From: an uncultured Marinilabiliales bacterium
GTDB taxonomy: Bacteria > Bacteroidota > Bacteroidia > Bacteroidales > BM520
Direction of reading: 5' to 3'
NCBI GenBank assembly: GCA_937877575.1
Contig: CALFIZ010000102.1
Span: forward strand, 1 to 14,268
DNA: 14,268 nt
Shown: positions 5,941-13,152 of the stretch, one piece after another
Layout: each line of letters starts with the position of its first letter
Position numbering within the stretch: position 1 is the first letter of the stretch
Made by a program: the position numbers and the translations under genes
The notes under the pieces: model-generated
What the model saw: the letters and a program-made list of their open reading frames with translations, nothing else
What the model was told of the DNA's origin: nothing
The model's database searches: none

Positions 5941-8112
5941 ATGAAGAAATTATTATCATTAATCGGTGGCGCAATGATTGCTTTGACAGTCAATGCGGCT
6001 CCTAATCCTTCTCCTACTCCTGATGAAGGCATGTGGCTTCCTATTTTTGTAAAGGACCTCAATTACGAACAAATGCAGGAAATGGGTCTGCAGCTTACTG
6101 CTGAACAGATCTACAGTATCAACCATTCAAGTCTTAAGGATGCTATCGTAAACTTTGGTGACTTCTGTACCGCCGAAGTGGTTTCCGACCAGGGACTTCT
6201 CTTCACCAACCATCACTGCGGCTATGACGCCATTCAGAAACACAGTGCCATAGACCACGATTATCTAACGGACGGATTCTGGTCAAACAGTTTTGAAGAA
6301 GAACTTCCATGTGAAGGCCTTTATGCCAAATTCTTTGTCAGAATGGAAGATATCACTGATAGGGTTCTTGCCAAAGTCGATGACAGCATGTCAGAGGATG
6401 AAAGAGAAGAAGCTGTGAATGCTATCGCTGAAGAAATAGAAAAAGAGGCTTCCGAGGATGGAAAATATCATACTGAAGTACACGGCCTCTTCGCAGGTAA
6501 TGAATACTATCTTTTCGTTTATAAGATTTACACGGATGTCCGCCTCGTAGGTGCCCCTCCTTCATCAATAGGCAAGTTTGGCGGAGATACTGACAACTGG
6601 ATGTGGCCACGTCATACCGGCGACTTCTCCATCTTCAGAGTCTATGCCGATGAAAACAACGAACCGGCTGAATATTCACCGGATAACAAACCTTTCAAGC
6701 CTAATTATGTTCTCCCTGTTTCAATAAAGGGTTATGAAAAGAACGATTTTGCCATGATTTGGGGTTACCCCGGCTCAACCGAAAGATATATGCCTTCATA
6801 CGGTGTGAAACAGACCCTCGAAGAGGTGAATCCTGCTATAGACGGTATTTTCGATGTTGTGCTCTCCAATATGGAAAAAGGCATGAGATCAAGTCAGGCT
6901 GTGAATATCATGTATGCATCCGACCATGCAAGCTATGCCAACATGTTCAAAAACAAAAAGGGTGAGTCCCGCGGTCTGAAGCGTCTTAACGTTTATGACA
7001 AGAAACTCGCCATTGAAAATGAACTGAAGGCATGGATTAACGAGAATCCTGAAAGAAAAAGCAAATATGGTGAAATGTTCGACCTTTACAAGGAAGGTTA
7101 TCAGGAAACAACTGAGGGAGAAGTGTATCCAATAATGTGGACAGCACAAGGTGCTCTGATTGGTTCCAAAATACTTATGAATGCCTTCCAGGTAGGTATG
7201 GGAATCATGCGTATATCTGAAAATGATGAAATGACTAAGGAAGAAAAAGCACAGAGACTCAGCCGTTTTGCCGATAGAGTGCAGAATTTCTATAAGGAAT
7301 ATGACCAGAATACAGAGGAACAGATTTTCAGGGAAGTTGTAAGATATCTTTACAATAACAATTCTGATATGGAAAGTCTTGAAATGATTGACAGCAAGTT
7401 CAAAGGTAATGTTGACGGTTTCGTTGACTATGCACTTAAGAATTCTGTCGCTTCAACTAAGGAATCCCTTGAAAAATTCGTTGCAAAGCCAAAACTGAAA
7501 ACAGTTGTAAAGGATCCTATCATGACAATAAGCAATGAACTTTACATGATGCTTATTTCTTCCAGAATGGGCTCAAATGAATCATTCAATAAAATAAGCA
7601 AGGCTGACCGTCTTTATCAGGCTGCCATCCGTGAAATGAACAGCGATGTTGCTTATTATCCGGATGCAAACATGACAATGCGTCTTACATACGGTTCAGT
7701 TCTCGATTATTATCCTGCAGATGCAGTCCATTATGCCTATACCACTACGGTAAAGGGTATTCTCGAGAAAGAGGATGAAACCAACCCGGAATTTATCGTT
7801 CCTGAAAAACTGAAAAAACTTATCAATGCAAAGGAATACGGTCGCTATGCAGATAAGAATGGTGACATGACGGTATGTTTCCTCACCAATAATGATATCA
7901 CCGGCGGTAATTCCGGCAGTCCTGTCATAAACGGCAACGGTGAGCTTATCGGTCTTGCTTTCGATGGTAACTGGGAAGCTATGAGCGGTGACATTGCCTT
8001 CGAGCCGGATCTTCAGAGATGTATCAATGTTGATGTGCGTTACGTTCTGTTCGTGATTGACAAATATGCAGGTTGTCACAGACTGATTAAAGAACTCAAC
8101 ATTGTTGAATAA
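5941..8112 (+). CDS. S46-family dipeptidyl-peptidase, DPP7-like
   Basis: Periplasmic serine exopeptidase that clips dipeptides from peptide N-termini, a main step in amino-acid use by asaccharolytic Bacteroidota. The 723-residue length fits the family (about 710-725). A signal peptide covers roughly residues 1-19 (ends VNA). The triad can be placed as His92 (in TNHHCGY, 89-95), Asp228 (in RHTGDFS, 224-230) and Ser658 (in GGNSGSPV, 655-662). His-to-Asp spacing is 136 residues, as in Porphyromonas DPP7. The residue 18 after the serine, which is Arg in Asp/Glu-specific DPP11 and Gly in DPP7 and DAP BII, is Gly676 here, suggesting preference for hydrophobic P1 residues. The S46 C-terminal block (FDGNWEAMSGD, then VDVRYVLFVIDK) is intact. 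I chose the ATG at 5941 over an in-frame TTG at 5935. It is second in the operon and ends in the shared terminator. Confidence 0.95.
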   Translation: MKKLLSLIGGAMIALTVNAAPNPSPTPDEGMWLPIFVKDLNYEQMQEMGLQLTAEQIYSINHSSLKDAIVNFGDFCTAEVVSDQGLLFTNHHCGYDAIQKHSAIDHDYLTDGFWSNSFEEELPCEGLYAKFFVRMEDITDRVLAKVDDSMSEDEREEAVNAIAEEIEKEASEDGKYHTEVHGLFAGNEYYLFVYKIYTDVRLVGAPPSSIGKFGGDTDNWMWPRHTGDFSIFRVYADENNEPAEYSPDNKPFKPNYVLPVSIKGYEKNDFAMIWGYPGSTERYMPSYGVKQTLEEVNPAIDGIFDVVLSNMEKGMRSSQAVNIMYASDHASYANMFKNKKGESRGLKRLNVYDKKLAIENELKAWINENPERKSKYGEMFDLYKEGYQETTEGEVYPIMWTAQGALIGSKILMNAFQVGMGIMRISENDEMTKEEKAQRLSRFADRVQNFYKEYDQNTEEQIFREVVRYLYNNNSDMESLEMIDSKFKGNVDGFVDYALKNSVASTKESLEKFVAKPKLKTVVKDPIMTISNELYMMLISSRMGSNESFNKISKADRLYQAAIREMNSDVAYYPDANMTMRLTYGSVLDYYPADAVHYAYTTTVKGILEKEDETNPEFIVPEKLKKLINAKEYGRYADKNGDMTVCFLTNNDITGGNSGSPVINGNGELIGLAFDGNWEAMSGDIAFEPDLQRCINVDVRYVLFVIDKYAGCHRLIKELNIVE

Positions 8113-8144
8113 AAAAAAGGGCGTTGCAAAACGCCCTTTTTTTT
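8111..8144. terminator. Bidirectional intrinsic terminator between convergent genes
   Basis: A perfect 7-bp stem, GGGCGTT (8119-8125) with AACGCCC (8130-8136), closes a GCAA loop, a GNRA-type tetraloop. Eight A residues lie to the left and eight T residues to the right, so each strand gives a GC-rich hairpin followed by a U-tract. The left A-tract begins inside the stop codon of the S46 gene (8110-8112). It should also stop leuS transcription, whose stop is at 8170. Confidence 0.93.
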
Positions 8145-8169
8145 ATGTCGGCTATTCGGCCATAAAGAG

Positions 8170-10953
8170 TTAAACCACTACGTTTACGATTCTCTTGGGG
8201 ACGAAGATGAACTTGCGTATAGTCTTGCCTTCGAGCCATCTTTGTGCTTCCGGAGCCTCCTCAACGGCTTTCTGGGCATCAGATGCAGTGATGTTGACGG
8301 GAAGATTTATTTTGAATCTTACCTTACCGTTGAACGATACAGGATACTCAAATGTGTCTTCTCGTGTATATTCCTCTTTGAATACCGGATAAGGAGCATA
8401 TTCCACTGAACCTTTGTGACCTGACAATGACCACAGTTCTTCGGCAATGTGAGGTGCGTAAGGGGATATCAGCACTGTCAGCTGGTCAAGGACTTCACGT
8501 TTGTTGCAGTTGAGTGCGGCGAGGTCGTTGACAGTAATCATGAATGTTGAGACGGCAGTATTGAATGAGAATTTCTTTATGTCGTTTTCAACTTTGCCAA
8601 TTGCCTTATGCAACACTTTAAGCTCTTCCGGTGTGGGTTTGTCATTGCTGAGGCAGAACTTGTTTTTATTGTCGTGATAAAGTCTCCAGAGTTTTTTCAG
8701 GAATCTTGAAACGCCTTCTATTCCGCTGGTATCCCATGGCTTGCTTGCCTCAAGTGGACCGAGGAACATTTCATAAAGGCGGAGAGTGTCGGCACCGTAT
8801 TTTTCTACGAGGTCATCAGGATTCTGAACATTATATTTCGATTTTGACATCTTTTCGATTTCCCAGCCGCAGATGTATTTCCCATCTTCGAGGATGAATT
8901 CGGCGTCCTTGTTGTCGAGATTGTGGGTGCGGAATGCCTCGATATCGAGTTCATCGTTCTTGACGATGTTGATGTCAACATAAAGCTTTGTGGTTTCGTA
9001 TTGGTCTTTCAAGTTGTAGGAGACGTATTTGTTTGTTCCATTGATACGATATACAAAGCTTGAGCGGCCTTGGATTTTGCCTTGGTTTATCAGTTTCTGG
9101 AAAGGTTCCTCCACAGAGGTGAGCCCCAAGTCGCAGAGGAATTTATTCCATACGCGGGCATAAATCAAATGGCCTGCGGCATGTTCGTCACCGCCGAGAT
9201 ACAGGTCAACATTTTTCCAATAATCGACAGCCTGACGTGAAAAATACAGGTTGTCGTTATGAGGGTCCATATATCTGAGGTAGTAGCCGCTTGAGCCTGC
9301 AAAACCGGGCATAGTGTTAGTTTCAAGAGGGAAGCCTTTATATGTCCAGTCTTTTGCGCGTGCCAATGGCGGTTCACCGTTTTCTGTCGGTAAAAAGGCA
9401 TCAACCTCAGGAAGTTCTATAGGGAGGTCTTTTTCGCTGACAGGGTATGGGATGCCGTCTTTATAGTAAATCGGGAATGGTTCGCCCCAATACCTTTGGC
9501 GACTGAATATGGCATCTCTAAGTCTGTAGTTGACTTTTCCGTGGCCTATGCCCATCTGTTCGATTTTGTCGATGACATTGCGGATGGCCTGTTTTACAGT
9601 CATGCCGTTGATAGGTCCTGAGTTGACCATAGTACCTTCCTTTGCGTCATACGATTCTTTCCATGTGGATGGGTCGCTCGGTTGGTCACCGTTGCCGCAA
9701 ACAACCTGGATAATCGGGAGTTTGAAGTGGCGTGCGAAAGCGAAGTCACGGCTGTCGTGTGCGGGAACTGCCATGATGGCACCTGTGCCGTAGCCGGCAA
9801 GTACGTAGTCGGCAATCCAGATAGGGATTTTTGCACCGGTTAGAGGATTGATACCGTAAGAGCCGGTAAACACACCGCTTATATGACGCACTTCTGCCAT
9901 CCTTTCCCTTTCGGAACGGTTCTTGGCGTATGTGACATATTCGTCAACAGCGGCTTTCTGTTCCGGTGTGGTGATGAGGCTCACATAATCGTGTTCAGGA
10001 GCTATTACCATGAAGGTTGCGCCCCACAAAGTGTCGGGACGTGTGGTGAACACTTCAAGTTCGAGGTCTTCATGACAGTCAACCTTGAATATGACGGAAG
10101 CGCCTTCGGAACGGCCGATCCAATTGCGCTGCATTTCCTTGACGGAATCAGACCAGTCAATGGTTTCGAGACCATCAAGCAAACGCTGTGCGTATGCTGT
10201 AATCCTCAGTATCCACTGATTCATTTTCCTTCTTTCGACAGGATACCCGCCTCTTTCAGAAAGCCCGTCCTTGACTTCGTCATTGGCAAGGACAGTGCCG
10301 AGTTTCGGACACCAGTTAACCCATGTTTCCGCAAGGTAAGCCAGTCGGTATTCCATCAGTATGTCGCTCTTCTCCTTCTCAGTCATGGCTTTCCATTCGT
10401 TCGAGGAGAATATTCTTTCACACGTGGTGGCTGCATTTACCTTTTTGTTGCCGTAGATTTCAAATTCGGCAATAAGGTTCTCTATCTTGTCGGCTTTGTC
10501 GATGGTATTGTTGTACCATGAGTTGAACAGTTTGAGAAAAGTCCACTGTGTCCATTTATAATATTTTGGATCACAGGTTCTTACCTCTCTGTCCCAGTCA
10601 AAGGAGAAACCTATTTTGTCGAGTTGTTCTCTATACCGGTTGATATTTTTTATTGTAGTGACTTCCGGGTGAGTGCCGGTTTGGATGGCGTATTGTTCAG
10701 CTGGCAGGCCAAAGGCGTCATAGCCCATAGGATGAAGGACGTTATAGCCTTTATGACGCATGTAGCGTGCATAAATGTCTGATGCTATATATCCTAACGG
10801 ATGCCCCACATGCAGTCCTGCCCCAGAAGGGTAGGGAAACATGTCTAAAACGTAATATTTGGGCTTGTCGGAATGGTTGTCAGCCTTGAATACTTTGTTG
10901 TCAGCCCAATAAGACTGCCATTTCTTTTCTATCTCGATGTGATTGTATTCCAT
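8170..10953 (-). CDS. leuS: Leucyl-tRNA synthetase
   Basis: Cytoplasmic class Ia aminoacyl-tRNA synthetase that charges tRNA-Leu. The complete 927-residue protein has the HIGH-type motif HVGH (48-51), the WCP segment (214-216), and the CP1 editing domain with the threonine-rich TTRPDT (303-308) and the universal editing aspartate D400 in AVPAHDSRD (395-403). The KMSKS loop is at 701-705, followed by the anticodon-binding helical region and a C-terminal domain. A lysine- and glutamate-rich stretch at about 150-205 lies within the region before WCP; I believe it is normal for Bacteroidota LeuRS. The ATG at 10953 directly abuts the TAA of the upstream FKBP gene (zero spacing), so it is probably translated from the same message and may depend on translational coupling. 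It ends 26 bases from the bidirectional terminator. Confidence 0.99.
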   Translation of the reverse strand: MEYNHIEIEKKWQSYWADNKVFKADNHSDKPKYYVLDMFPYPSGAGLHVGHPLGYIASDIYARYMRHKGYNVLHPMGYDAFGLPAEQYAIQTGTHPEVTTIKNINRYREQLDKIGFSFDWDREVRTCDPKYYKWTQWTFLKLFNSWYNNTIDKADKIENLIAEFEIYGNKKVNAATTCERIFSSNEWKAMTEKEKSDILMEYRLAYLAETWVNWCPKLGTVLANDEVKDGLSERGGYPVERRKMNQWILRITAYAQRLLDGLETIDWSDSVKEMQRNWIGRSEGASVIFKVDCHEDLELEVFTTRPDTLWGATFMVIAPEHDYVSLITTPEQKAAVDEYVTYAKNRSERERMAEVRHISGVFTGSYGINPLTGAKIPIWIADYVLAGYGTGAIMAVPAHDSRDFAFARHFKLPIIQVVCGNGDQPSDPSTWKESYDAKEGTMVNSGPINGMTVKQAIRNVIDKIEQMGIGHGKVNYRLRDAIFSRQRYWGEPFPIYYKDGIPYPVSEKDLPIELPEVDAFLPTENGEPPLARAKDWTYKGFPLETNTMPGFAGSSGYYLRYMDPHNDNLYFSRQAVDYWKNVDLYLGGDEHAAGHLIYARVWNKFLCDLGLTSVEEPFQKLINQGKIQGRSSFVYRINGTNKYVSYNLKDQYETTKLYVDINIVKNDELDIEAFRTHNLDNKDAEFILEDGKYICGWEIEKMSKSKYNVQNPDDLVEKYGADTLRLYEMFLGPLEASKPWDTSGIEGVSRFLKKLWRLYHDNKNKFCLSNDKPTPEELKVLHKAIGKVENDIKKFSFNTAVSTFMITVNDLAALNCNKREVLDQLTVLISPYAPHIAEELWSLSGHKGSVEYAPYPVFKEEYTREDTFEYPVSFNGKVRFKINLPVNITASDAQKAVEEAPEAQRWLEGKTIRKFIFVPKRIVNVVV

Positions 10954-11712
10954 TTATTGTATGTCGTGAATTTCGATATCGACAATGACAGTTGAACCTA
11001 ATGGAACAGGAATGTTGAGTTGATCCTGATAAGCCAGTTCTGCAGGAATGAAGCATCTGTATTGTGCCCCTTTGTTCATCTGTTGTACTATGGCTTTCAG
11101 TCCAAGGGTGTTTATGTCTCTCACAAAAAATGATGCAGGAGAATCATCTTTGGATGTCATTCTTTGTTTCTGGTCAAGAGTGTAAACTGTATAGTCTGCG
11201 GTAATCTTGTTGTCAAGCGTCGCCTTTTTGCCAGTACCTGATTTTAAGACTTTGTAATACATGGTGTAAGTCTGTGGCTGGTTGTTTTCATTGACTTCAA
11301 CTGACATGGCATGTACACCTTCCTTGTCTTTTATTTCGTCAAGGAATTTTTTGCCTTCATTAAGGTTATTCTGGTACTCTTTTTTCAGTTCAACATATTG
11401 CTCTTTCTGTACGTCAAGGGAGAAACTCTTGATGAATTTGATGAAAGCGGTATCACCTTCAAGAATATTCTTATTAAGGCCGTCCTTGAAACCTGCCATA
11501 ATCATTTCTTCTCTGATGTCATATTTTGTAGCGTATGACTCATCGCGGAAATAAGGACGTTCCTTTACGTCTTTAGCGAGAGCTGAACCGACTAAATAGT
11601 TGATACTGTCGGTTTTATCAGATAAAACAACTTTTTGGTTCTGTTTTTGGTTGCAGCCAGTGACCGCTAAGGCACATAACGCTGCAATTAACATTAAACG
11701 TGATGATTTCAT
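10954..11712 (-). CDS. FKBP-type peptidyl-prolyl isomerase-like lipoprotein (copy B)
   Basis: Lipoprotein of 252 residues with an FKBP_N-like helical region (about 33-135) and an FKBP fold domain (about 150-252), predicted to help protein folding in the envelope. The signal ends VTGC (lipid cysteine C20), and NQKQNQ follows with no acidic export signal, so it is probably periplasm-facing. I chose the ATG at 11712 because its first 20 residues align without gaps to copy A. An ATG at 11724 would add MENL. FKBP hallmarks kept are DYT (173-175), GAQYRCFIPAELAY (215-228) and PLGSTVIVDIE (237-247). The FD pair of the proline pocket is not seen, and the pocket-floor tryptophan (FKBP12 Trp59) position is Leu205. 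Isomerase activity may therefore be weak or absent. It lies 24 nt after copy A and runs directly into leuS. Confidence 0.88.
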   Translation of the reverse strand: MKSSRLMLIAALCALAVTGCNQKQNQKVVLSDKTDSINYLVGSALAKDVKERPYFRDESYATKYDIREEMIMAGFKDGLNKNILEGDTAFIKFIKSFSLDVQKEQYVELKKEYQNNLNEGKKFLDEIKDKEGVHAMSVEVNENNQPQTYTMYYKVLKSGTGKKATLDNKITADYTVYTLDQKQRMTSKDDSPASFFVRDINTLGLKAIVQQMNKGAQYRCFIPAELAYQDQLNIPVPLGSTVIVDIEIHDIQ

Positions 11713-11736
11713 AAGATTTTCCATTTTATAATTAAA

Positions 11737-12507
11737 CTAATTAATATCATGCAGTTCAGCGTCAATGACAAGAGTTGAGCCTATTGGAATAGGAATGTTC
11801 ATTTGATCACGATATGCCAGTTCGGATGGAATGAAGAATCTGTATTTTGCCCCCTTGCTCATCTGTAGGATACCGGATTTCAGACCGTCAATATCCAGTT
11901 CGCTGATTTTAAACACTCGTGGGACATCATTGGAAGTGGTTAGCTGCTCCACGAGTTTATCATTCTCACCTAATGAGTACATTGTGTAATCTAATGTGAT
12001 TGTGTTGTCTAAGGTGGGTTTCTTACCGGTTCCTTCCTTTATCACTGCATAATACATATCGTATGTTTGTGTCGTGCCGTTGAATTGGATTTCAACCGGA
12101 AGCGTGTGAACACCGTCTTTGGCTTTGATTTTATTGAGATATTTTTTGCCTGCATCAAGATTTTTGTCATATTCGAGTCTCAACTTTGCCATTTTTTCGT
12201 CATTCATGGATTCCGTGAATTCTTTAAGGAAATTGTTCATTGCATTATCCCCCTCAAGTACATCTTTGTCAAATCTGTCAAGAAATCCACGTATCATAAC
12301 TTCTTTCTTGATGTCATATTTAGTGGCATATGCACTGTCACTGAAATATGGGCGTGACATGGCTTCTTCGGCAAAGGCTGCACCGACAAGGTAATTGAGA
12401 GTGTCGGTTTTATCCTTTAAAACAACCTTGTTGTAATTGTTGTTTTCACATCCTGTAATTGCAATTGCACACATCAGTGCAATTAATGCTAAACGTAATG
12501 ATTTCAT
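11737..12507 (-). CDS. FKBP-type peptidyl-prolyl isomerase-like lipoprotein (copy A)
   Basis: Paralogue of the next gene, 256 residues, first in the FKBP-FKBP-leuS unit. Its lipoprotein signal ends ITGC (C20), followed by ENNNYN. An FKBP_N-like region spans about 33-135, including the DKTDTLNYLVGAAF and YATKYDIKKE segments shared with copy B. The FKBP fold spans about 150-256, with GTGKKPTLDNTITLDYT (159-175), GAKYRFFIPSELAY (219-232) and PIGSTLVIDAEL (241-252). As in copy B, the canonical YTG...FDSS strand is replaced (YTMYSLGENDKL), and the residue matching FKBP12 Trp59 is Leu209. This looks like a folding factor of the Mip/FkpA architecture with a remodelled active site, possibly a chaperone rather than an isomerase. 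A -7 box lies at 12546-12553. Family is secure; catalysis is doubtful. Confidence 0.88.
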   Translation of the reverse strand: MKSLRLALIALMCAIAITGCENNNYNKVVLKDKTDTLNYLVGAAFAEEAMSRPYFSDSAYATKYDIKKEVMIRGFLDRFDKDVLEGDNAMNNFLKEFTESMNDEKMAKLRLEYDKNLDAGKKYLNKIKAKDGVHTLPVEIQFNGTTQTYDMYYAVIKEGTGKKPTLDNTITLDYTMYSLGENDKLVEQLTTSNDVPRVFKISELDIDGLKSGILQMSKGAKYRFFIPSELAYRDQMNIPIPIGSTLVIDAELHDIN

Positions 12508-12545
12508 ATATTTCTAATTGTTTGTTTGTTTTAAATAATAACGTG

Positions 12546-12553
12546 CAAAGATA
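12546..12553 (-). promoter_or_regulatory. Bacteroidota -7 promoter box for the FKBP-FKBP-leuS operon
   Basis: TATCTTTG on the minus strand matches TAnnTTTG and is followed by CA, as at 4183-4190. It lies 38 bases before the ATG at 12507, in the 59-nt gap after purN. No convincing -33 box is seen. The leader contains three short AAAC repeats and is AT-rich. Confidence 0.55.
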
Positions 12554-12566
12554 ATACTAATTTTGT

Positions 12567-13130
12567 TTACTGAATTAATAACTTTTCAAGGACTTTGGGA
12601 TAATATTCCTTCTCTAAAGCGTGTATTTTCGCCTCAAGGGTTTCAAGGGTTTCATTGTTGTCAATGCTGCACTTCACCTGCGTGATTATCTGTCCTGCAT
12701 CGTACTTCTTGTTGACGTAATGAATTGTGATTCCGCTTTCTTTGTCAGGCGATTTGAGTACGGCTTCGTGGACGTGACTGCCGTACATTCCTTTCCCGCC
12801 GAATTTTGGGAGCAGAGCCGGATGAATGTTGACAATCCTTCCTGGATATTCGTTGATGATTAACTCCGGCACAAGAAGCAAGAAGCCTGCAAGAACGATG
12901 AAGCCGATGTCCTTTGACTGCAATTCTTGCAGAACGTTTTTCCCTGTTTTCCATTCTTTCGTTGGAAAATAAACTGAGGGAACATTGAGGTTTTCTGCAC
13001 GTTTTATGACGTAGGCATCTGCTTTGTTGCATACCATAAGGCTTACTTTCACATCCTGACTATCGGCAAAATGTTTAGTTATGTTCTCAAAATTGGTTCC
13101 GTTGCCGGAGGCAAATATTGCTATATTCAT
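12567..13130 (-). CDS. purN: Phosphoribosylglycinamide formyltransferase 1 (GAR transformylase)
   Basis: Third step of de novo purine synthesis: transfers a formyl group from 10-formyltetrahydrofolate to GAR in the cytoplasm. The 187-residue length is normal. The phosphate-binding N-terminus ASGNGTNFENI (7-17) and the catalytic residues are visible: Asn101 and His103 in NIHPALLPKF (101-110), then Asp144 in the VNKKYDAGQI segment (139-148). The folate-site VLAGFLLLVP stretch lies at 79-88. The ATG at 13130 is preceded by AGGAAAG on the minus strand, a reasonable Shine-Dalgarno-like sequence. It starts 22 nt after the stop of the dockerin-tailed protein and ends 59 nt before the FKBP promoter region. 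No other pur gene is in the window and no separate promoter is obvious, so its expression may depend on read-through from upstream. Confidence 0.97.
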   Translation of the reverse strand: MNIAIFASGNGTNFENITKHFADSQDVKVSLMVCNKADAYVIKRAENLNVPSVYFPTKEWKTGKNVLQELQSKDIGFIVLAGFLLLVPELIINEYPGRIVNIHPALLPKFGGKGMYGSHVHEAVLKSPDKESGITIHYVNKKYDAGQIITQVKCSIDNNETLETLEAKIHALEKEYYPKVLEKLLIQ

Positions 13131-13152
13131 CTTTCCTGCAGATTATAGTCTG

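Noticed and set aside
9883..10521. 212-residue plus-strand open frame inside leuS
   Set aside because: It is antisense to the leuS editing and catalytic regions, shows no family motif and has no promoter or neighbour support.
12517..12532. Short TTTG tetranucleotide repeat in the leader of the first FKBP gene
   Set aside because: About three units only, in an untranslated AT-rich leader; too short to argue for phase variation.
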